The notes beneath the pieces were generated by a model. It made no database searches, was not told the DNA's origin, and saw only the letters and a list, made by a program, of their open reading frames with translations. This document shows, piece by piece, positions 5,490 to 11,830 of a DNA stretch of 11,830 nt; positions within the stretch are counted from its first letter, which is position 1, and every line of letters starts with the position of its first letter. The stretch is from an uncultured Ruminococcus sp. (GTDB lineage: Bacteria; Bacillota_A; Clostridia; Oscillospirales; Ruminococcaceae): the NCBI GenBank assembly GCA_937880065.1, contig CALFMA010000007.1:1-11830 (forward strand), written 5' to 3'. Both the position numbers and the translations under genes were made by a program.

Positions 5490-8225
5490 ATGCCAACATT
5501 GATAGATAGAATAACAACGATAGACCGGACAATATGTAGGCACCTTGATAGTATTGATGACTCAACACGTGGCGTAATTTCACAGGATATACTTCAACAT
5601 CTTATTGCATTTGTTGAACATATAATGCTGAACTTTTATTCCAATAATACAGATATTCCTAATACTACTGAAAATATCGCAAAAGGAATTGAGTATGCTC
5701 AAGTTACAAGTGAACTTAAAGGATTGTATCGTTTTCATAAGTACCTTAGTATTGTAGCTATTCACTATTCTCTGGACGAAGATAATTCTGAACGTTTGAT
5801 GCTGAAATATTATAAATATCTCCTCGATGTAAAAAATCTTGTAATGAAGCACTGGGGAATGAATATCCTTCATAACCTTAACAAATTCCCTTTAAATACC
5901 GATACTGCCCTTGAAGAGTATCATCGTAAAATTGCAGAAAAGATAGAGGAATATCCAGCTGAATTCTCTGCTAAAGGTGATAAATATTATATCCAAAAGC
6001 TGAAAGAAATTATTGTCGACAGAAAAACCTACTATGAGGTAACATTCACTCCAGCATTGGGTAATACCAATAAATCACATAGAGTTATTGCATTTACCAA
6101 ACTGCCTATTATAAGTAACTACGCCTCTAGATTCAAAATAGTAGAAACTACTATTGAAATTCTTGAAAAGACAATGCCAATTACATTGATTGTTGGCTGG
6201 GAAGTTGCAATTCGTGAATGCGAATTTAATAACTTTGCTTCCATTTTAATCGGAAATGTTCCCAGAACTTCATATCAAGAACAACGCGAAATCTGCACTT
6301 TCTTAACACAGACTCAATATACATTATCCGATTTAATGGATTTTCCTGATATCGCCTACGAAAAAATAACCTCCGCATGGAGAGAAAAAATAAAATCCTC
6401 TGTTTTTCTTGACCAACTGGATCAGTGTAGAAAAATAATACAAAGTAGACGACCCGGACAAAATCTACTACGCTATCTTCTTTATAATATGAATAATGAT
6501 ATTATTAAGCAACAACGCGGTATAGATAAGAACTTTAAGCTCTCATATCTTTATTTTCTCTATGAAAGTATTCCTTTTGATAAAATGCCATTTATTAGTT
6601 CACCTCATGGGCATAATCCTCGTTTAGGTGCATTATTTTCGTGTATCCCCACATACAACAGAGAACACGAACTACTTGCACGAAAAATAAAAAACAATAC
6701 TGAAATTCAAGGCCATATCTTCTCTACACTTGATGAAATCACTGGATACAGCAATCTTGAGGAATTAAAGAAATGCTACAATAGAAAACTATATGAAAAA
6801 CATTTTGATAAGAGCAAGCTTGTAATAGAAAACGGACAGATATATTTAAACGAATATAAAACAGACACCTGCACAGTAATAAAAAAACTACTGGAAATGT
6901 CTACTCAGGGTATAGAAGGATACACTCATGACATCGAGTTCTATATAGATTTTGAAATATTAGATGTTGATTGCGATGAAAAGAAAGAAATTCTGTTACG
7001 ATTGTTTTCAGAATCAAGAGTAGCAATGATATATGGTTCAGCCGGTGTTGGAAAAACAACATTGATAAAGCATATTTCTGATTACTTTTCTAATGAAAAA
7101 ATTCTTTTCCTAACACAAACCAATTCAGCAAAAAACAATCTTGAAGCACGAATTAAACACGATCAAAAGGATTACACCTTTTCTACTATTGCAAGCTTTA
7201 TATCAAAAAACAGCTGGGTAAGTCCAGATTGCGAACTTCTTGTCATTGACGAAAGTAGCACCGTAAGTAATAGTGAAATGGTAAAAGTACTCGAAAAAGT
7301 TAAGTGCAATCTTCTTTTACTTGTTGGCGATACTTATCAAATCAGTTCTATACGATTTGGAAACTGGTTTACTGCGGCACAATATTTTTTGCCTTCAAAA
7401 TCTGTATTTGAGCTAAAAAAGCCATACAGAGCAAAGGATAATGCGGAACTACTGGAATTATGGGAAAAGGTAAGAAATATGACCGATGATGTAAATGAAA
7501 AAATTGCTTTACAAACTTGCTCCTTGAAGGTAGATGTATCTTTACTATCGGAAGTTCACAAAAATGAAGTTATTCTATGCTTAAATTATGATGGACTTTA
7601 TGGGATAAACAATATCAATCGCTTCTTACAAGAAAGCAACCCCAATCCATCTGTGAAATGGGGAGTTCAGTATTACAAAGTTGGAGATCCTATTCTATTC
7701 CTAGATTCAACAAGATTTCAATATATTATTTACAATAATATGAAAGGAACAATAACAGGAATAGAAATCATCGGTAAAGATACTACTGATGAAAGAATTC
7801 AATTTGATATTGAGTTATCTGAAGAAATAGATGAAAGTGAGCTTGCCTGGTGTACCAACCTAAAAGTAATCGGAAAGTCTGATAGTGGTTATCCTATCGT
7901 GCAATTTTCTGTTTACAAAACGGAAAGCTATGATGAAGATAATAATTCATCTGATTCAAGAACAATCGTCCCATTTCAGGTGGCATACGCCATTTCTATT
8001 CACAAATCACAGGGCTTGGAATATGACACAGTAAAAGTAGTAATAACCGACGAGGTTGATGAAATGGTTACACACAACATCTTCTACACGGCAATTACAA
8101 GAGCAAAGAAAAATTTAAAAATTTATTGGACACCAGAAGTTCAAGTAAAAGTAATGTCAAGGATAAGACCTCGCGTTATCAGTAGAGATATTGAATTGTT
8201 GAGGAAGTATCTTGCAGAAAACTAA
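5490..8225 (+). CDS. Large protein with C-terminal SF1 (UvrD/RecD/Pif1-like) helicase domain
   Basis: A 911-residue protein. Helicase motifs occupy the second half: Walker A GSAGVGKTT (516-524), motif Ia LTQTNSAKNNLEARI, Walker B VIDES (585-589), motif III GDTYQ (613-617), the C-terminal RecA-like lobe with SIHKSQGLEYD (His838-Gly842) and YTAITRA (866-872) carrying the arginine finger Arg871. This is an intact SF1 ATPase of the UvrD_C_2/RecD class, so ATP-driven movement on DNA or RNA is expected. The first 480 residues match nothing I can name; a segment around KYYIQKLKEIIVDRKTYYEV and TFTPALGNTNKSHRVIAFTK looks like a beta-rich domain, and a second stretch (PHGHNPRLGALFSCIPTYN) is distinctive. 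No clear nuclease triad is seen there. The start ATG has GGAG nine bases upstream. Gene order and a dedicated promoter suggest a two-component defence or mobile-element-control system; this is inference. Confidence 0.9.
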   Translation: MPTLIDRITTIDRTICRHLDSIDDSTRGVISQDILQHLIAFVEHIMLNFYSNNTDIPNTTENIAKGIEYAQVTSELKGLYRFHKYLSIVAIHYSLDEDNSERLMLKYYKYLLDVKNLVMKHWGMNILHNLNKFPLNTDTALEEYHRKIAEKIEEYPAEFSAKGDKYYIQKLKEIIVDRKTYYEVTFTPALGNTNKSHRVIAFTKLPIISNYASRFKIVETTIEILEKTMPITLIVGWEVAIRECEFNNFASILIGNVPRTSYQEQREICTFLTQTQYTLSDLMDFPDIAYEKITSAWREKIKSSVFLDQLDQCRKIIQSRRPGQNLLRYLLYNMNNDIIKQQRGIDKNFKLSYLYFLYESIPFDKMPFISSPHGHNPRLGALFSCIPTYNREHELLARKIKNNTEIQGHIFSTLDEITGYSNLEELKKCYNRKLYEKHFDKSKLVIENGQIYLNEYKTDTCTVIKKLLEMSTQGIEGYTHDIEFYIDFEILDVDCDEKKEILLRLFSESRVAMIYGSAGVGKTTLIKHISDYFSNEKILFLTQTNSAKNNLEARIKHDQKDYTFSTIASFISKNSWVSPDCELLVIDESSTVSNSEMVKVLEKVKCNLLLLVGDTYQISSIRFGNWFTAAQYFLPSKSVFELKKPYRAKDNAELLELWEKVRNMTDDVNEKIALQTCSLKVDVSLLSEVHKNEVILCLNYDGLYGINNINRFLQESNPNPSVKWGVQYYKVGDPILFLDSTRFQYIIYNNMKGTITGIEIIGKDTTDERIQFDIELSEEIDESELAWCTNLKVIGKSDSGYPIVQFSVYKTESYDEDNNSSDSRTIVPFQVAYAISIHKSQGLEYDTVKVVITDEVDEMVTHNIFYTAITRAKKNLKIYWTPEVQVKVMSRIRPRVISRDIELLRKYLAEN

Positions 8226-8231
8226 ATTTAT

Positions 8232-8323
8232 GTATTTACTCAGGGAATATGTTTAGGAGCAGGAACCAGATGCTCGGGTAGTTTATCCAAACACCTTTAG
8301 GGAACTTCTAAAACTCGTTTGAT
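8232..8323 (+). pseudogene. Possible short coding remnant upstream of the YolD-like gene
   Basis: One frame reads MYLLREYV, a TAG, then EQEPDARVVYPNTFRELLKL followed by Val and TGA. The second piece has the look of a real protein C-terminus, but it is too short to assign and has no ribosome site. It may be the degraded end of a gene replaced when the helicase operon arrived. Equally it may be chance coding in spacer DNA. Confidence 0.2.
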
Positions 8324-8339
8324 TAAAGAAAAAACATCT

Positions 8340-8798
8340 ATGCTTTTTCTCAAGAAAAGAGGAGGGGGCTCCTTTAATCTCCATCGCTGGGAGTTTCCGA
8401 CAAGACAACCGATGTCAGCTTATGAGAGAGCTGCTATCTTTTCTCCATTCGCAGCTCTTGATGGATACGAGGAGATGGTAGACGAGGAAGCCCGCGAGGT
8501 CGGTAAACAGCAGACACTTTCCGAACCCGAGATGGAAGTGCTGAATCAGAAGATAAACCTGATATATGATGTGCTGGAGGACGGGCATCATCCGATACTG
8601 ACATTTGCTTACTTTATATGCGACTGCTTCAAAAGCGGAGGCTCCTACGTGACGATAACCGAGCGCGTCAGAAAGATTGATACTGTAGGTCGTAAAATCG
8701 TGCTTTTCAGGACAACAGGAACCAGCAAAAGCTACATGGAGCTTGAAATGGATAAAATCAAAGACATTAGCGGAGACCTTGTGGATTTTATCGAATGA
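8340..8798 (+). CDS. YolD-like family protein, unusual N-terminus
   Basis: About 152 residues, with the YolD-like signature MSAYERAAIFSPFAALDGYE, then EEAREVGKQQTLSEPEMEVL, LNQKINLIYDVLEDGHHP, and a C-terminal beta domain (ITERVRKIDTVGRKIVLF ... MDKIKDISGDLVDFIE). In Clostridia these proteins often sit next to a Y-family (UmuC-like) DNA polymerase and are associated with SOS or mobile elements; their biochemistry is unknown. No polymerase gene is present here. The start is uncertain: ATG 8340 and TTG 8319 both lack a good ribosome site, while a strong AAGAGGAGG (8356-8364) lies inside the frame and can fold into a hairpin (AGGAG/CTCCT, 8360-8373). The usual LPHHVS-type N-terminus reads LHRWEFPTRQPMS. 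The 5' end may have been rearranged. The gene ends 16 nt before the next one. Confidence 0.75.
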   Translation: MLFLKKRGGGSFNLHRWEFPTRQPMSAYERAAIFSPFAALDGYEEMVDEEAREVGKQQTLSEPEMEVLNQKINLIYDVLEDGHHPILTFAYFICDCFKSGGSYVTITERVRKIDTVGRKIVLFRTTGTSKSYMELEMDKIKDISGDLVDFIE

Positions 8799-8814
8799 AC
8801 CGGAGGTGCATGAT

Positions 8815-9177
8815 ATGGATGAAATCAGGATACCAGAAGAATTGCTTCCTAAGAGTATTAAAAGTCCTGCAGCTTTCATAGCTGAAAAGCATCCAGACTT
8901 GCCCGATTATGGAATCGCAACCGTAGACCTTGTTATTATTGATCGTGATGCGGATTTTAAGGAGGATGAACTTTCAGTGTTTATGAACGATTCGGATGAG
9001 AAATACCGCTTGTCTAATGAACCTGTCACCGGATACGGAAAGCATCTAGGTAAGGTTGTGATGGTAGTCAAGTATTATGGAGACAGCCCATTAAAAAATG
9101 AAAAAGGCTCTGTGCGGGTTAGGTACCTACACAGAGCCTTCTTAACTTACAGAAACCGCCAAATAACTGAACGATAA
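8815..9177 (+). CDS. Hypothetical protein, 120 aa, in operon with the YolD-like gene
   Basis: I do not recognise this protein. The ATG at 8815 is preferred to a longer frame beginning at 8743 because GGAGGTG lies 6 nt before it and the extension would overlap the YolD-like gene. It starts MDEIRIPEELLPKSIKSPAA and has alternating hydrophobic strands (IATVDLVIIDRDADF, then GKVVMVVKYYGDSPL), suggesting a small alpha/beta domain. The last 25 residues (from about NEKGSVRVRYLHRAF on) are encoded by an 11-bp inverted repeat, which is the usual position for a terminator; the frame may therefore have lost its normal stop and run through the old terminator. Its closeness to the YolD-like gene suggests cotranscription. 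Confidence 0.65.
   Translation: MDEIRIPEELLPKSIKSPAAFIAEKHPDLPDYGIATVDLVIIDRDADFKEDELSVFMNDSDEKYRLSNEPVTGYGKHLGKVVMVVKYYGDSPLKNEKGSVRVRYLHRAFLTYRNRQITER
9104..9140 (+). terminator. Hairpin at the end of the YolD operon, probable weak terminator
   Basis: AAGGCTCTGTG (9104-9114) and CACAGAGCCTT (9130-9140) form an 11-bp stem with a 15-nt loop containing the palindrome AGGTACCT. An A-run precedes it and CTTCTTAACTT follows, so the U-tract is poor but the shape is terminator-like. It lies inside the 3' end of the annotated frame. Confidence 0.5.
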
Positions 9178-9281
9178 TCTCAAAACTTAAATGCGGTTTG
9201 TAAAATTGTTATATTATAATCGAATTATCCTCTCTGGATTATTATCGTCTCCGGAGTCAGCAAAAATGTACTTTGAAAGGG

Positions 9282-9310
9282 TTGACAAAAAGCAGCAACC
9301 GTGATATAAT
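9282..9310 (+). promoter_or_regulatory. Strong sigma-A-type promoter of the WYL/PP-loop operon
   Basis: TTGACA (9282-9287), a 17-bp spacer and TATAAT (9305-9310) with extended -10 TG one base before it: a near-perfect consensus. The start would fall near 9317, about 30 nt before the regulator's GTG. A CTCCGGAG palindrome at 9249-9256 lies 25 bp upstream of the -35 and could be an operator for the WYL protein itself. Confidence 0.85.
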
Positions 9311-9345
9311 ATATTTTGTATAAAAACACTATGGAGGTGTGTGCT

Positions 9346-10365
9346 GTGGCGGATACAAAAGTTCAGAAAATCAAGCTGTTAAAGATCTGGGAGATACTAA
9401 ACTGGAAGTCCGATGAACAGCATCCACTCAGTACTCAGGATATTATTTCCGAACTGAAACAACTAGGCATCAAGTGTGATAGAAGAACATTATATAGTGA
9501 TATTGATGCTATGCAAAGTAATGGATACAGCATCATGAACCGACGGCGCGGTCATGATATGATGTACTGGGTTCAGCAGCGTCAGTTTTCTCCTCCTGAA
9601 TTGAAAATTATCATGGATGCGCTCCAAAGCTCAAAGTTTATACCCAAAGAAAAGACAACTGAACTTATGAAAAAAGTTGCTTCTCTTGGTGGTAGTGAAG
9701 CTGCTCATTTGTTGCTGCGGAACACTGTGCGTTTCAATACAGTTAAGCTATCAAACGAAGATATCTTCGATATAACATACAAGCTTGAACAAGCGATTGA
9801 AAACGGAAAGCGGGTATCATTTCGTTATTTTGATATCAATGCATCCGGAGATCGTATCTATCGTCATGAAAATAAATTATATGAAGAAGAACCGCTTGCT
9901 ATGCTATGTAGCGAGGGCAATTATTATTTGTTATGTTATCGATCTCAACCAGAATATGAAAACCATGTAAAGATATTTAGAACGGATCGTATTGCAGATG
10001 TTTCTATTCTTGATAGTGAGTTATCTAAGGAAGGCAGAAAAGCTGTCAGATCATTATCAAACTATCCTAAACAGGTGTTTAAAATGTACGGCGGTCAAAT
10101 ACGCAAAGTGAAATTGGCTTTTGACGAAAGTCTAATCGGCGTAGTATATAATAAATACGGTGAGGATATCAATATTCGTAAAAACGGTTCAAGATATACC
10201 GTGTCAGTTGAAATTCAAATCAGTCCAACATTCTGGGGATGGTTAATGCAATTTCCTACACAAATGGAAATAATATCACCAGTCGATGTTAGAGAGCAGT
10301 TTTCTGCTTGGATTCTTTCAGCAGTCGAAAAGTATCAAATTCAAGAACAAAGAGAAATCGGGTGA
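9346..10365 (+). CDS. WYL domain-containing transcriptional regulator
   Basis: A 339-residue regulator with an N-terminal winged helix (HTH_11-like, about 8-65: KIKLLKIWEILNW ... STQDIISELKQLGIKCDRRT with LYSDIDAMQSNGY) and a WYL domain (about 155-222). In the WYL domain the signature appears as GNYYLLCYR (191-199) and is followed by the conserved FRTDRI (211-216). The C-terminal WCX-type extension runs to the end (WLMQFPTQMEIISPVDV). WYL regulators bind nucleic-acid-type ligands and often control defence loci and DNA-damage genes. I placed the start at GTG 9346, six bases after GGAGGTG (9333-9339); frames starting at TTG 9316 or ATG 9331 would begin at or overlap the transcript start and ribosome site. 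It is the first gene after a strong promoter and is six bases from the PP-loop gene, which suggests it regulates its own operon. Confidence 0.9.
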   Translation: MADTKVQKIKLLKIWEILNWKSDEQHPLSTQDIISELKQLGIKCDRRTLYSDIDAMQSNGYSIMNRRRGHDMMYWVQQRQFSPPELKIIMDALQSSKFIPKEKTTELMKKVASLGGSEAAHLLLRNTVRFNTVKLSNEDIFDITYKLEQAIENGKRVSFRYFDINASGDRIYRHENKLYEEEPLAMLCSEGNYYLLCYRSQPEYENHVKIFRTDRIADVSILDSELSKEGRKAVRSLSNYPKQVFKMYGGQIRKVKLAFDESLIGVVYNKYGEDINIRKNGSRYTVSVEIQISPTFWGWLMQFPTQMEIISPVDVREQFSAWILSAVEKYQIQEQREIG

Positions 10366-10371
10366 AGAACT

Positions 10372-11799
10372 ATGTGGTGCGAAAACTGCCAACACGAAAC
10401 ACAACAGAATACTTGCGAAATTTGTGGAGGTATAACTGATCCTGTACTCCCAACAAATGTGTTTTGGTGCGCAGATTGCAATATCCCTATCATCCGAAAG
10501 AGAAATGATCCAGATAAAGAACGATGCCCAATTTGTAATGGGAAAGCTAAATACCTTGCAGCAGATATTCGAGCAGTGTTCCCAGAAGAAAGACTGCTTC
10601 TTGAATTAATGCTAGATAAGCCGCTAGCTTATCTGGAATGCTCGGTTTGGGCTAATAATAGCAGATATTATATCAATGGGAAATCAATTACGCTTACATC
10701 CAAAATGTATGAAAAATACTCTCCGGACTATCTTGCAGCTAAACTACAAGAATATCAGAAAAGCAATTCCTATGAGTTTTTTAACGGATATATTGAAAAA
10801 TTCATTTCCGCAAATAGCACACGCTTTTATGAGATTGTGGATGAGGCTCACAGTTTCATAAAAGAGCAAGCTGGTAAATTCCCCATAGAGAATATTGTAT
10901 TGTCCTTCTCTGGAGGAAAGGACTCCACTGTAACCGCGGATTTAGTAACTAAGGCTTTGCAAAATCCTAGCCTAGTTCATATATTTGGAAATACGACATT
11001 AGAATTTCCGTTGACAATAGAATACGCCGGACGATTCCGTGAACAACATCCACTAGCGATTTTTAAAACAGCCAAGAATTCAGAACAGGATTTCATGTCT
11101 GTTTGTGAGGACATAGGGCCACCAGCAAGAATGATGCGTTGGTGCTGCTCGATGTTTAAAACCGGACCTATTACCCGTGTGTTAACAAGATATTATCGAG
11201 ACACAAAAATACTGACCTTCTATGGCATCCGAAGAGATGAATCAACAGCCAGAAGCAAGTATAATCGTGTAGAAGACGATGCAGAATCAGTTAAGATACA
11301 GAAGCAGACAGTGGCTACTCCTATTTTCTATTGGAAAGACATTGATATCTGGCTTTATATCCTCACTGAGGGAATTGATTTCAACAATGCATATAGGTTA
11401 GGTTATGACCGAGTAGGATGCTGGTGCTGTCCAAACAATAATCTGAGGGCACAATTTTTATCATCCATATATATGCCTGAGAAATATAAGCAATGGCGTG
11501 AATTCCTGATAAAATTTGCAATCCGCATTGGAAAACCAGATCCGGATGTGTATGTTGATACTGGCAAATGGAAGGCACGACAAGGTGGGAACGGTGTCAA
11601 AGCCGCAGAAGATGTTAAAATCCGTTTCACAAACTGTACTTCTGAAGAACATGCAAAGATTTACCGTTTAAACCGTCCCATGGATGATGAATTCTTAAAT
11701 ATGCTCACGCCTTTCGGAATTGTATCTAAAGAGCTTGGACGTAAATTAGTACATGAAGTAATAGTACTTGATCAGTGTTATGATACAATAGATAGTTGA
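10372..11799 (+). CDS. PP-loop ATPase of the PAPS reductase/DndC type with two N-terminal zinc ribbons
   Basis: A 475-residue protein. Two zinc-ribbon-like pairs open it: C3-C6 with C15-C18, and C33-C36 with C52-C55. The PP-loop SFSGGKDS has SGGKDS at 180-185, the ATP pyrophosphatase signature of PAPS reductases, thiouridine synthases and DndC. Downstream come FGNTTLEFP, then RWCCSMFK (256-263), the family's RxCC..K substrate region, YGIRRDES (cf. G-R-x-E-S motifs) and RVGCWCCPNN with C350, C352, C353. These cysteines together with C258/C259 could ligate a 4Fe-4S cluster as in DndC. The likely chemistry is adenylating a substrate and moving sulfur, as in DNA phosphorothioation, but a nucleic-acid target is inference from the zinc ribbons and WYL neighbour. 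The zinc-ribbon extension of about 170 residues is not part of classical DndC. RNA thiolation remains an alternative. Confidence 0.85.
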   Translation: MWCENCQHETQQNTCEICGGITDPVLPTNVFWCADCNIPIIRKRNDPDKERCPICNGKAKYLAADIRAVFPEERLLLELMLDKPLAYLECSVWANNSRYYINGKSITLTSKMYEKYSPDYLAAKLQEYQKSNSYEFFNGYIEKFISANSTRFYEIVDEAHSFIKEQAGKFPIENIVLSFSGGKDSTVTADLVTKALQNPSLVHIFGNTTLEFPLTIEYAGRFREQHPLAIFKTAKNSEQDFMSVCEDIGPPARMMRWCCSMFKTGPITRVLTRYYRDTKILTFYGIRRDESTARSKYNRVEDDAESVKIQKQTVATPIFYWKDIDIWLYILTEGIDFNNAYRLGYDRVGCWCCPNNNLRAQFLSSIYMPEKYKQWREFLIKFAIRIGKPDPDVYVDTGKWKARQGGNGVKAAEDVKIRFTNCTSEEHAKIYRLNRPMDDEFLNMLTPFGIVSKELGRKLVHEVIVLDQCYDTIDS

Positions 11800-11830
11800 C
11801 AGAAAGAATAGAAAAACAACTCCAAATATG
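11796..11830 (+). CDS. Possible start of the next gene, cut by the window edge
   Basis: A TTG overlapping the previous stop (TTGA) opens a frame reading (M)TERIEKQLQI to the end of the window. Overlapping starts are common within operons, and the residues look natural, but there is no ribosome site and only 11 codons are visible. An ATG at the last three bases is an alternative. Confidence 0.3.
   Translation, partial: MTERIEKQLQI

Noticed and set aside
8415..8879. Minus-strand 154-codon frame
   Set aside because: Opposite the YolD-like gene, which has clear family motifs; no ribosome site.

Overview
The window looks like an accessory region of a low-GC Firmicutes chromosome, most likely a gut-type Clostridia (Lachnospiraceae/Oscillospiraceae-like). 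The clues are AT-rich genes with strong GGAGG ribosome sites, a Clostridia-prophage gene set (sigma-like protein, Rrp5-like protein, DUF2800, DUF2815, AntA), a YolD-like protein and a WYL regulator. No tRNA, rRNA, CRISPR array or intact insertion sequence was seen.

Layout. (a) 1-972, minus strand, is a patchwork of broken genes. A GC-rich cupin-regulator fragment is joined in frame to an AT-rich piece of adenylosuccinate lyase, and this abuts a truncated phage antirepressor (AntA) that breaks at a perfect 12-bp hairpin. (b) 1098-3868, minus strand, is a tightly packed phage-type early/replication operon. In transcription order it holds a sigma-70 region-4-like protein, a 57-aa small protein, an Rrp5-like protein, a DUF2800 PD-(D/E)XK nuclease and a DUF2815 ssDNA-binding-like protein. 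The antirepressor would follow, but the module is cut there. (c) 3869-4628 has no convincing protein gene but is rich in signals. There are divergent extended -10 promoters, a structured leader RNA with an intrinsic terminator and a possible anti-terminator pairing on the minus strand, a cruciform-like repeat cluster, and four tandem 10-bp repeats just before the next gene.

(d) 4629-8225, plus strand, is a two-gene operon: an uncharacterised 279-aa protein and a 911-aa protein with an SF1 helicase domain behind about 480 residues of unknown sequence. It has its own promoter and is the best candidate for an undescribed, possibly antiviral, system. (e) 8226-9177 holds a short coding remnant, a YolD-like protein and an unknown 120-aa protein. 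(f) 9282-11830 starts with a near-consensus promoter, followed by a WYL-domain regulator and a PP-loop (PAPS-reductase-like) protein with two N-terminal zinc ribbons and a cysteine-rich core. This is a regulator plus sulfur-chemistry pair of the kind found at the head of DNA-modification/defence loci; the next gene seems to start right at the window edge.

Overall, a broken prophage replication arm is followed by cassettes of probable defence genes, a typical island arrangement. Family names come from motif recognition by eye; no database search was run.
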